Positions 32,724-39,655 of a DNA stretch of 39,655 nt are shown here, piece by piece. The translations under genes were made by a program, and so were the position numbers. The stretch is taken from contig QHYS01000118.1 in NCBI GenBank assembly GCA_003223325.1, positions 23,643 through 63,297 on the forward strand, given 5' to 3'. Positions within the stretch are counted from its first letter, which is position 1. Each line of letters begins with the position of its first letter. The notes under the pieces are model-generated. The model searched no databases. It was not told the DNA's origin and worked only from the letters and a program-made list of their open reading frames with translations. This stretch comes from Acidobacteriota bacterium (GTDB lineage Bacteria > Acidobacteriota > Terriglobia > Acidiferrales > UBA7541).

Positions 32724-35700
32724 TTAAAAACTAGAAGCGATCGCACTCTTCGGCAGCGGAGCGACCTTTCCTTGCCGGAATTCTTCTCCCGTCTGCCGCA
32801 TAGCGCGGAGCACAGCCGGCCAATCCTCAAAGTGTGTTGCAAAGATTTTCTCGATCATTCGATGCGTCAACTCAGGAACCAAGCGATTTAGCATTACGGG
32901 CGAATAGCCCAATTCGTCTGCCAGGCGCGCCCAGTACAAATTATTGGACTCCCAGGACTCCGCCATCAGCCGGCTGGAGTAGCCCATAATGGCGGGAAAC
33001 GGCTTCACGTTGAGCAATTCGCGGGCGTAGGTCTGCGCCAGGGCCGGATGGGGCACACCAAAGTCTTGAGAAAGTCGCTCCCAACTGACTTCGTCGGGAT
33101 AGCGGCTAACCAGAGATTCCAATTCCCTGCCAGAGGCGCGCCAGTCACTGTTCCCAGCGGGGAAGCGCCTTCGAAACTCCGCCGTAAGGTAAAAAGTCTC
33201 CGCAGGCGTCACCTCGGCGAGTATCTGCTGAACAGCACCGCTACTGAGGTCGTTTGCGATCTGCTCCTGTTTCTGGGGAAGAATCCGATCAGAAAGAATT
33301 TCCACGACCCCCCGGCGCAAGTCTGCATTCTCTGCTGCGGCGGAAAGCAACTCTTCGCCGGTGCGCTGGTAAAGAGTGACGGCGTGTAACTCAACAGGAG
33401 TCACTCGCCACCAGCGTGGAAGGACGGCGCTGGTGAGCAGGCTCGGGACGAGATCTTCCCATACGAGGGCCTGCACGTTTTCAGGAACGATGAAATCCTG
33501 CTCCGTCTGGGCAAGCACGTAAGGCAGATCGGCCAGCGATCCAACTAAATGAGCTCCGCCGCCGGCCGCCCAGCCGCGGCCGAACAAGAGCGGGGTATGC
33601 CACGCCTGGTCGCCGGAGACGACGGTCAGCCCGGCGAAATCATGATAGCGCACGAAGAGCGGATTATTGTGAAGCATTTGAGCGCCGGGCGGCTCGTAGT
33701 AAGCATAATTTAAACCTACCAAAGTGTCCCTCAAAAATGGAGCGAGCTGGCCGCGGGCGTCGGCAGCTTCCTGTGGGGACCGCGGAGACTGGACGATTTG
33801 AACCAAGGTTCTGCCGATCTTCAACTCAGTCTGGCGATTATCGTAAAGACCACCTGCCCAAGCTGTCCTTTCGCGACTGGTGAACATCGGCCGCGGCATC
33901 TCGAATTCTCGAAGCTCGTTGGCAAGGGGCACCAAAGCCTCCGCGGTTGTCTTTCCTTCCGACAACCGCTTCAAGCCGTTCGCCAGCGAGAAAAGCGTGT
34001 CTAGCGAAGCAAGGCGCTGCGACTCCATGACCGCACGCATGCGGTTAGCGAGCAACTGACGTACTTGCCTGCCATCAGCGCTCGATTGCTCGGGTCCCGC
34101 AAGCAGGCTGATCAGCTCATTTTCCGAGGGGTTCGTCGCGCCGCTCGCATCGTGAATGATTTCCGCCAACGAGGTGCGACCCGCATCAAAAATTTGCGTA
34201 GGGTTAGACGCGTGAGAAAAAGGATTCAGCAATCGTTGCCAGGAGTCGTTCAGAGTTGTACTGGGAATTTGGCCTTGCCGTGCAAGGATTTCCCAAAGGC
34301 CGATGTTTGCTTGCAGGATGCCGATGGCATTGCCTCGCACCGTGCGGTCGGGAATACGATCGAGGGCCTCGCCAACCGCTAGGAAGCGCGTGATGGACTG
34401 ATCGTCGAGATCGCGGAATTCGGAAAAAATCAGATATTGATCATCGAATTTCGCGAATTTATCCGCCAGCAACCGCACCGTTTGCGGGCTGAGACGTTTA
34501 TTGCGAGGCCGCACCCGGTCAATTTCCGAAAGCGTGAGGAATATTTGTAAGGGTCCGTTGTTGAGCGATCGGGAGAGCCCAAACATGCCCTCAACGAGCT
34601 GCTCGGAATTGTTCCAGCTTCCAGCCTTATGGGCCCACTCCGAGGCGACTTTAGAAGTGGGCTGATGGCGGACGATCTCCTTCCAAATCTGAGGGTTACC
34701 TGGTACTAGCGGTTCGTCGTTGGAGTCGAACTGGAGGCGCGTGACTAGGAGCAAAAGTCCGGGATTCGGACGGAATATAAGGAACCTGGCGGGTCCGGGA
34801 TGGGCGTCGTTTCCGCGAAGAGCCTGATAGAAGCGCGGCAGCCTGCGGGCATCGGTGAAATAAGCGAGCTGACTTTGTTTCAACCGAGAGAGCGCAGCGA
34901 AATAGGCGGCCAGCCAGCCTTCATCTCGAGACCACAACTTGGTCAAGAACTCCTCGGGTGAGTCTGGGCTCGCGCCGACCAATTGCTTCCAAGCGGGTTC
35001 CGCAGCGGCTCCGCCCGGAACGAGAAGGCGACCGGAGCGAATGGAGAGTTCCGCACCATAGAAATCGAGCAGGGCAGAAAAAGGCGCAAGCTTGGGCAGT
35101 CCTGGCGCTCGCCGCAGAAAGCCGCGGGTTTCACTATCCATGCGGGCCAACGCCCAATAGAGGCGGGCCCGGAGGGGGTCCTCCAGAAGCCCCGCGACGA
35201 AATCGCCGTCGCTATTCTCGCCACCCTTCCCACTCAGTTTCCAATCTTCGGCTCTGAAGATCATGGGTACCAGCGAAGAAGGAAACGGGTAAACGAACCG
35301 TTTGCCCTCGCGCACCGCCTGCTCAAGCTCCGCTATCGGGAAGCCGGAGTCATTGGCGATAAACGCGCGCTCAGGCTCGGAGGCTTCGAGTTCGGTATCG
35401 GGCCCACAGCCCTCTTTCAGACGGTAGCCGATAATCATGAGTAGCGGGGCTGCTTCCTGGCAGTTTGCAACGTGTAAGCTTTCCGCAGACCCCGCGAGCG
35501 ACTGCAACTCTTTAGCTTGTTGTAAGTATCTCTTTAACAACACCAAAAACTCGGTGGGTTTCGGATCTTTATCAGGCGAACCTCGATAACCGTCGATTAC
35601 GACGTTGCGGGCCAGCAAGGGCAATACCTCGTCGGGTGCAACTTGCTGGCTTATTGCCGCCATGCGCAGAAAAGGCCGAAGCGGTCCGGGAATCGTTACC

Positions 35701-35843
35701 TGTGTCTGTTCGTCTTTGGCTCGCGCCGGTGGGGTTGTTCCCTTTGCCTGGGGGTTATCAGCGGCGATCAGCGTATCGGTGCTAAAGCATAGGCATACAC
35801 GTAAGCAATTAGTACTCGCCGACGGGCACGAAGATCCAAGCAT
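32724..35843 (-). CDS. Very large protein of unknown function (1,039 residues), upstream partner of the VWA gene
   Basis: I cannot assign a domain. The N-terminus (MLGSSCPSASTNCLRVCLCF) is a poor signal peptide, yet the segment from ADNPQAKG onward looks like a mature secreted protein, so the true start or signal may be lost or misread. The body is mainly helical with repeated hydrophobic positions and few charges grouped. Segments include VTIPGPLRPFLRMAAISQQV, VLPLLARNVVIDGYRG, GEELLSAAAENADLRRGVVE, and at the end RMIEKIFATHFEDWPAVLR. No catalytic motif, membrane segment or repeat family stands out. In memory, proteins with the IPGPLRPFLRMA start are limited to Acidobacteria. Its end is 63 bp before the VWA protein start on the same strand, so they are likely one transcript, and a role outside the cytoplasm is inferred from that. 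Confidence 0.75.
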   Translation of the reverse strand: MLGSSCPSASTNCLRVCLCFSTDTLIAADNPQAKGTTPPARAKDEQTQVTIPGPLRPFLRMAAISQQVAPDEVLPLLARNVVIDGYRGSPDKDPKPTEFLVLLKRYLQQAKELQSLAGSAESLHVANCQEAAPLLMIIGYRLKEGCGPDTELEASEPERAFIANDSGFPIAELEQAVREGKRFVYPFPSSLVPMIFRAEDWKLSGKGGENSDGDFVAGLLEDPLRARLYWALARMDSETRGFLRRAPGLPKLAPFSALLDFYGAELSIRSGRLLVPGGAAAEPAWKQLVGASPDSPEEFLTKLWSRDEGWLAAYFAALSRLKQSQLAYFTDARRLPRFYQALRGNDAHPGPARFLIFRPNPGLLLLVTRLQFDSNDEPLVPGNPQIWKEIVRHQPTSKVASEWAHKAGSWNNSEQLVEGMFGLSRSLNNGPLQIFLTLSEIDRVRPRNKRLSPQTVRLLADKFAKFDDQYLIFSEFRDLDDQSITRFLAVGEALDRIPDRTVRGNAIGILQANIGLWEILARQGQIPSTTLNDSWQRLLNPFSHASNPTQIFDAGRTSLAEIIHDASGATNPSENELISLLAGPEQSSADGRQVRQLLANRMRAVMESQRLASLDTLFSLANGLKRLSEGKTTAEALVPLANELREFEMPRPMFTSRERTAWAGGLYDNRQTELKIGRTLVQIVQSPRSPQEAADARGQLAPFLRDTLVGLNYAYYEPPGAQMLHNNPLFVRYHDFAGLTVVSGDQAWHTPLLFGRGWAAGGGAHLVGSLADLPYVLAQTEQDFIVPENVQALVWEDLVPSLLTSAVLPRWWRVTPVELHAVTLYQRTGEELLSAAAENADLRRGVVEILSDRILPQKQEQIANDLSSGAVQQILAEVTPAETFYLTAEFRRRFPAGNSDWRASGRELESLVSRYPDEVSWERLSQDFGVPHPALAQTYARELLNVKPFPAIMGYSSRLMAESWESNNLYWARLADELGYSPVMLNRLVPELTHRMIEKIFATHFEDWPAVLRAMRQTGEEFRQGKVAPLPKSAIASSF

Positions 35844-36102
35844 ACCGCCTGCTACTTACCCAAACTGCCGACCTGATCAGAAGCCATACGGGTAGGTTTG
35901 CGCCCGCGGTCGGATTCTGGCCCAGTGGCAGGCTGCTCAACCCTTGCGGTCGCGCGCCGCCCGTTTGTGGCCGTAGATTAGATCATCTTCACGATTGGGT
36001 CAATCCGTTCGAATCCGTACAATCCGCACGAGATCGACGGCTTTATACGTCAAAGCACCTGCCTTGGCACGGTCAGAACGTATCACGGAGTATGGATCAT
36101 AG

Positions 36103-36432
36103 GTGATCTCGAAAATCCGTATGCGCAATGCCAGCGATGACATCCATCCCGTTCACCTGCACCGCCTAGTTTTGGGCTCACTGGCTTCGCAGGAAAGCCG
36201 ACGGGCTGGGATTTTGAAAGAGGTGGTCATGCTTGGCAGCTATCAGGGAACGGAAATCGATTTCGTTGCCGATGACCCAGGACTGACGCTATTCCATCGT
36301 CACCAAATCGGAAATTCCGGTTTGAAGGCTAAGGTCGGGAGCGCAGTTAATTACGTCAGAGTTGCAGACTATAAGAGGGAAATACTTCGGCGTTGGATCG
36401 TATACGTCGCTAACTCGCGGTGCTATTCTTAA
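36103..36432 (+). pseudogene. C-terminal remnant of a multicopper oxidase
   Basis: The 109-residue frame starts at a GTG and reads RMRNASDDIHPVHLHRLVLG, then AGILKEVVMLGSYQGTEIDF and VADDPGLTLFHRHQ. In intact multicopper oxidases these are HPxHLHxH, the VxMLGGYQ strand and the LFHCHQQ segment. The Cys of HCH, which binds the type 1 copper, is replaced by Arg (HRH), and the following helix is lost. The earlier cupredoxin domains are missing. So this is a decayed end piece of a gene, in the same direction as wecB 10 bp downstream. It is not expected to be functional, though the frame is open. Confidence 0.72.
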
Positions 36433-36441
36433 TTTTCAACT

Positions 36442-37512
36442 ATGCGCCTCGTCCATGTCGTGGGAGCTCGACCTAACCTGATGAAGCTGGGGCCGGTATA
36501 CCGAGCGATCGCTAATGTCTCCAACGTCAAGCAGTCGGTGGTTCATACTGGTCAGCATTACGACTTTAATATGTCCGATGTGTTTTTCCAAGAGCTGGGG
36601 CTCCACGCACCAGACATCAATTTGCAAGTTGGTTCTGCCAGCCATGCAAAGCAGACGGCCGAGATTATGGTGCGCTTTGAAAGCATCTTGTTAGACTTTC
36701 GGCCTGATCTAGTGTTGGTATATGGAGACGTGAACTCGACTATAGCCGCAGCATTGGTTTCGTCGAAACTCGGGCGTCGCGTCGCTCACGTTGAAGCAGG
36801 TCTCCGCTCTTTCGATCGCTCCATGCCCGAAGAGATCAATCGCCTGCTGACTGACCAACTAGCCGATCTCCTATTCACACCGTCCGAAGATGCCAATCAG
36901 AATCTGGCAAAAGAAGGAGTAGCTGCTAAAAGGATATACCTGGTCGGGAATGTCATGATTGACACGCTAGTTCGGATGCTTCCGGTTTGCCAGCAGCATG
37001 TTCTTCCTGACTTACCTTCTCGGTTTGCACTGGTGACGTTGCACCGCCCCTCTAACGTTGACGATCTCAAATGGCTCAATGACATGCTTCAGGCCCTGGG
37101 CCAAATGGCCTCGGAGCTGACCGTTCTGTTTCCTGTTCACCCACGAACACGGCAGAGGATAATTGCCCTTGGCAATGGGTGGCCTTCATCGTTACGGCTC
37201 ATGGATCCGCAGCCGTATCTGACGTTTCTTGCGTTACAACAGCGCGCCGCAGTGGTAATCACCGATTCGGGCGGGATCCAGGAAGAGACGACATACCTCG
37301 GGGTTCCCTGTTTAACAGTACGAGAGAACACGGAACGCCCCATAACCGTGAGCGTCGGCACCAATACTCTCGTGGGGCGAGATCCGAAGCGAATTCGTCA
37401 AGAAATGGAGAAAATCATCAACGGACACGGAAAAAGGGGACAGGTTCCACCGCTTTGGGACGGGCACGCTGCCGACCGGATCTCAGAAATCATCAGAACT
37501 AACCTAGATTGA
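36442..37512 (+). CDS. wecB: UDP-N-acetylglucosamine 2-epimerase (non-hydrolysing)
   Basis: The protein has 356 residues. It interconverts UDP-GlcNAc and UDP-ManNAc for surface polysaccharide synthesis. Family marks are VHVVGARPNLMKLGPVYRAI, TGQHYD, VLVYGDVNSTIAAALVSSKL, RVAHVEAGLRSFDRSMPEEI, NRLLTDQLADLLF, LVTLHRPSNVD, and TDSGGIQEETTYLGVPCLTV, then ENTERPITVSVGTN. The length is typical. No strong ribosome site precedes the ATG at 36442. There are no partner genes such as wecC nearby, and both sides are debris (multicopper-oxidase remnant upstream, transposase remains downstream), so it appears to be a gene stranded at a rearranged site. Confidence 0.95.
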   Translation: MRLVHVVGARPNLMKLGPVYRAIANVSNVKQSVVHTGQHYDFNMSDVFFQELGLHAPDINLQVGSASHAKQTAEIMVRFESILLDFRPDLVLVYGDVNSTIAAALVSSKLGRRVAHVEAGLRSFDRSMPEEINRLLTDQLADLLFTPSEDANQNLAKEGVAAKRIYLVGNVMIDTLVRMLPVCQQHVLPDLPSRFALVTLHRPSNVDDLKWLNDMLQALGQMASELTVLFPVHPRTRQRIIALGNGWPSSLRLMDPQPYLTFLALQQRAAVVITDSGGIQEETTYLGVPCLTVRENTERPITVSVGTNTLVGRDPKRIRQEMEKIINGHGKRGQVPPLWDGHAADRISEIIRTNLD

Positions 37513-37640
37513 CGCTGGCGGGTTGAGGTTTAAGTGCTTCGAGCCGGTAGCCAAGTGTCCGGAGTTCGCGGATCATTTTCGCGGTGCGCTTTTGGTTCGA
37601 CCTTCTGCTGACAGCGGGTCCGCATTCCTGATAGCGGACT
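37499..37640 (-). pseudogene. Possible C-terminal tail of a transposase on the minus strand
   Basis: The minus-strand frame ending with the stop at 37499 has HQRVRYQECGPAV, then SNQKRTAKMIRELRTLGYRL. This resembles the common transposase ending (D/E)xGPxxFxRxxxxRTxxxLxRxLExLGYxVxL. The frame upstream on this strand is only the complement of the IS1634-type fragment. The piece is short and the similarity is from memory, so confidence is low. Confidence 0.35.
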
Positions 37641-38238
37641 CTTTGGTGCAGTCGATACAAGGCGGGGAGGTGGGGAAACACTTCGACTATCAGATGAGCG
37701 AAAGCCGCTTCGCCTGGAGTCGTCGTCCGGAGTGGATCGAGCAGGAAGAGAAGCTGGACGGGATTTATGTGCTGCGTACCAGCGAGAGGACCGAGCGACT
37801 TTCGGCGGAAGACACGGTGCGGAGCTACAAGAGCCTGGCGGAAGTGGAACGAGCCTTTCGGTGTCTGAAGGGGATCGATCCATTGGTGCGGCCGATTCGG
37901 CACCAGCGGTGAGGATCGGGTGCCGGTGCACATTTTTCTGTGCGTGCTGGCCTACTATGTGGAATGGCACCTGCGCCAGGGCTGGGCGCGCTGTTGTTCG
38001 AGGAAGAAGCACGGCGGAAGGCAAGCACCGCGATCCGATTCTGCCGGCGAAACCCTCGGCGTCCGTCCAGTGCAAGAAGCGCCTGCATCAAACCGTGGAT
38101 GGTCTTCCGGTACAGAGTTTCGAGGGCTTGCTCTCGGAGTCGGCCAGCCGGGCCCGAGTGACTTACACGCTCAAATCGGGAAAGTCGGAGGAGAAATCGA
38201 ATTTGACCTGGAGTTCACCACATTACGCCGCGAAGTAG
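37630..38238 (+). pseudogene. C-terminal part of an IS1634-family transposase, with frameshifts
   Basis: Four pieces of one transposase appear in succession in three frames. First comes GKHFDYQMSESRFAWSRRPE, then LDGIYVLRTSERTERLSAED and VRSYKSLAEVERAFRCLKGI, ending at a TGA near 37910. A one-base shift then gives EDRVPVHIFLCVLAYYVEWH. Another shift gives LGALLFEEEARRKAS, and a third gives RDPILPAKPSASVQCKKRLH, QTVDGLPVQSFEGLL up to 38238. The order and wording match the DDE C-terminal half of IS1634-type transposases (YKSLAxVERAFRxLK; HIFLCxLAYYxEWHLR). At least three frameshifts make it a dead gene. No terminal repeat was found at its ends. Confidence 0.82.
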
Positions 38239-38805
38239 GCTCGGCCATGATGCTGAGAAAAATCTCATCACTCTCTCTTGGAATGTCACCGGCAGATTCA
38301 TTCCCGAAGAATTCCGGCGCCCTCTTAGCGATGTTACTTCCCATACCGATGCTCCCCAGCGAGGGCGCCGGCCTCGCCAGGCGATCAGATCGCAGACCAG
38401 GAGCGATCTCGCTGAGGGGTTGAGGGTATGTTGAGGGTAAGGGCTACTGCTGTCGTCGAAGAGAATTATCGTATGATGTGAATTCCCCGTGCTCTCGTCA
38501 TCGATTGAGTCGATTGAGTCCCCGGGCACACTTTCCCCTACTGCTGTAGGTCAGTGCCTCCTGTCCGCAGACCTGGAGCTGAGTTCTAAATAGTAACCTT
38601 TTGGCTAGGTTCCCTATTTTTGCCCTAGTGGACAGCTGTTCTCCCGCGATCACCATTGTAGACTCCGGCTGGATCGCGGGTTTGCCACTCCTAGTAATTT
38701 GCGCAGTTCCGGAGGAGAACCTGGCTCGAAAGTCCCGCACTCGGAACTGACGCCGTGCTGAATACAAAGGGGCTAGCCCTAGATCCTGATACCGGACGCT
38801 GCGAC
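38239..38805. other. Unassigned stretch after the transposase remains
   Basis: No recognisable gene was found. There is an 11-bp inverted repeat (CCGGCGCCCTC at 38314-38324 with GAGGGCGCCGG at 38361-38371, 36-nt loop), a short tandem of TCGATTGAG near 38500-38518, and a 10-bp palindrome GGGCTAGCCC at 38770-38779. These could be remains of mobile-element ends. Confidence 0.45.
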
Positions 38806-38940
38806 TTTCATGAGCTTTCGCGGGCCACAGGCCCTAAAGGACAGGGTCGAAAGGGCTTAGCGCTACGAATGGGTTATTTTGTACTGACGGCTTTCATCAA
38901 GTTTCGCGGGCCGCAGGCCCTAAATGACAGGCTCGAAAAG
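38806..38940 (+). repeat. Two tandem copies of a 49-nt hairpin-forming repeat
   Basis: Copy 1 is at 38806-38854 and copy 2 at 38892-38940, identical at 42 of 49 positions by eye, with an 86-nt period. Both have an outer pair TTTCG/CGAAA around a perfect inner hairpin (GGGCC-ACA-GGCCC in copy 1, GGGCC-GCA-GGCCC in copy 2), followed by TAAANGACAGG. The difference in period from a multiple of three argues against coding. They lie 70-200 bp upstream of the fn3 lipoprotein start and could be leader RNA structures or a dispersed repeat family. Confidence 0.75.
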
Positions 38941-39010
38941 TTACCTTCAGCTCGGCTACATCCTTCCTTTCGAGTGGGCAAATCGCCGGTGTGAGAAAAC
39001 ACGGGATGTG

Positions 39011-39352
39011 ATGGTGCGTCGTCGCTGCCTTATTTCGTTGGTCTTGCTGCTTCCAATTGTCATTGAGGGATGCTCTGGGCTAGTTTCCGGGGCACAAAAT
39101 CCTGCACCTTTGGCGCACTCAGTTACCTTGAGCTGGACGCCGAGTACGTCCGTCGTGGTGGGATATTACGTCTATCGCGGCACGCAGGCAGGCGGACCCT
39201 ACGCGAAGCTGAATTCGACGCCGTTAGCGGCTGCTCCCTATAACGATAGCACTGTCCGATCGGGCCTGACTTACTTCTACGTGGTTACAGCCGTTGACTC
39301 CAACGATATTGAGGGTGCGTATTCAAACGAAGTTTCCGCCACGGTTCCCTAG
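39011..39352 (+). CDS. Small lipoprotein with a fibronectin type III domain
   Basis: The protein has 113 residues from the ATG at 39011 (MVRRRCLISLVLLLPIVIEG), with the lipobox ending IEGC and the lipidated Cys at residue 21. One fibronectin type III domain follows at residues 35-113: HSVTLSWTPSTSVVVGYYVY, RGTQAGGPYAKLNSTPLA, then DSTVRSGLTYFYVVTAVDSN and EGAYSNEVSATVP. These motifs (SWxPS, GYxVYR, YYxVTAVD, SNE) are typical. It should be anchored to a membrane and bind sugar or protein, but it has no attached enzyme domain, so its partner is unknown. The ribosome site is weak (GGGATG). The stop is TAG. It lies among mobile-element remains. Confidence 0.85.
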   Translation: MVRRRCLISLVLLLPIVIEGCSGLVSGAQNPAPLAHSVTLSWTPSTSVVVGYYVYRGTQAGGPYAKLNSTPLAAAPYNDSTVRSGLTYFYVVTAVDSNDIEGAYSNEVSATVP

Positions 39353-39502
39353 CGGGACTTTACTTCCGTAAGGGCCCTCGTCGGTCTGCTGTAGTCGGGT
39401 AACTCTCTCCGAATAAACCACTTCTTTGCACGCAAGTTCGCGAAAGTTGATATTACCCTACGTATAAAAGGAAAGCGTGCCTAATTACCTCGCAATTAAC
39501 GC

Positions 39503-39531
39503 TTGACAATCTCCATCACCCATGATATGTA
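39503..39531 (+). promoter_or_regulatory. Probable promoter of the IS1634-family transposase
   Basis: TTGACA at 39503-39508 is followed after 17 nt by TATGTA at 39526-39531, ending 10 bp before the transposase ATG. The -35 is perfect and the -10 moderate. The transcript would have a very short leader. Confidence 0.6.
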
Positions 39532-39541
39532 TTCCCCCACG

Positions 39542-39655
39542 ATGGCGAGCCTCATCGCCAAACGCAAACGACGCAAACTCTATTACTACATCGTGCAATC
39601 CGCCCGTGTCCACGGCAAGCCCCGCATCGTCCACCAAACCTATCTCGGCACCGCC
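39542..39655 (+). CDS. N-terminus of an IS1634-family transposase (cut by the window end)
   Basis: The first 38 residues read MASLIAKRKRRKLYYYIVQS and then ARVHGKPRIVHQTYLGTA. The pattern MxSLxxKxxRxKxYYYxVxSxRVxGKPRxVxQxYLG is the start of IS1634-type transposases. The gene continues past the window, so its integrity is unknown. It is a different copy from the remnant at 37630-38238, which lies upstream in the same direction and only has a C-terminal part. A good promoter is present directly before it. Between these two copies sit the structured repeats and the fn3 lipoprotein gene. Confidence 0.85.
   Translation, partial: MASLIAKRKRRKLYYYIVQSARVHGKPRIVHQTYLGTA

Noticed and set aside
36001-36050. 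Possible tRNA because of GTTCGAATCC
   Set aside because: The T-loop-like string is not followed or preceded by pairing acceptor, D or anticodon stems.
37523-37912. An intact small gene of 129 residues
   Set aside because: Its content is a transposase segment that continues in other frames downstream, so it is a broken IS1634-type gene.
38806-38940. CRISPR array
   Set aside because: Only two copies with several differences, spacing of one unit, internal hairpin of different type and no cas genes.

Overview
The window looks like a chromosomal segment of an Acidobacteriota bacterium, probably a soil member of the Terriglobia. The evidence is the gene content: two secreted VWA proteins of the type common in Acidobacteria, a 1,228-residue Oar-like TonB-dependent receptor with an N-terminal carboxypeptidase-regulatory domain, a very large orphan secreted-type protein, and GC-rich coding sequence. 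No rRNA, tRNA, CRISPR array, phage gene or replication origin was seen. Taxonomy is inferred from protein style alone.

Layout. 1-2.1 kb: the tail of a TMEM175-type channel gene broken by an in-frame stop, a VWA protein, then a chimeric remnant (RraA-family start fused to a TolC-like piece). 2.1-8.8 kb: a Tat-exported LVIVD-type protein, a lone receiver protein with a clear terminator, then on the minus strand a class III CoA-transferase, a NarL-type regulator, an exported protein of unknown function, a DUF6152 protein and an HTH-Mop regulator. 8.9-16 kb: mostly housekeeping genes (threonine synthase, SseB-like protein, prephenate dehydratase overlapping an isoprenylcysteine-methyltransferase-like gene, cupin, M1 aminopeptidase with HEAT repeats), very tightly packed. 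16-20.6 kb: a glycerate/hydroxypyruvate module (glycerate 2-kinase, GlcG/HbpS protein, 2-hydroxyacid dehydrogenase) divergent from an LctP-type lactate/glycolate permease.

20.9-22.65 kb: a complete-ended insertion sequence of 1,739 bp, with 23-bp perfect terminal inverted repeats beginning GTAA and an 8-bp flanking duplication. It carries a DruA-like (DUF4338) domain followed, in a shifted frame, by the C-terminal half of an IS66-type DDE transposase. It sits just upstream of the promoter of the TonB-dependent receptor (22.8-26.5 kb). 26.6-35.8 kb: a small basic orphan, a membrane metallophosphoesterase, a DUF5519 protein, an AsmA-family protein, a glycine-zipper lipoprotein, and a probable two-gene unit of the 1,039-residue orphan and a second VWA protein with a degenerate MIDAS motif.

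36-39.7 kb is a gene graveyard around a good wecB: a multicopper-oxidase C-terminal remnant that has lost the type 1 copper cysteine, frameshifted IS1634-type transposase debris, two tandem 49-nt hairpin-forming repeats, a small fibronectin-type-III lipoprotein, and the start of another IS1634-family transposase running off the end.

The strongest candidates for something new are the DruA-domain/IS66 element, the tandem structured repeats at 38.8-38.9 kb, and the VWA/giant-orphan pair. Nothing here is a clearly complete new defence or metabolic system.
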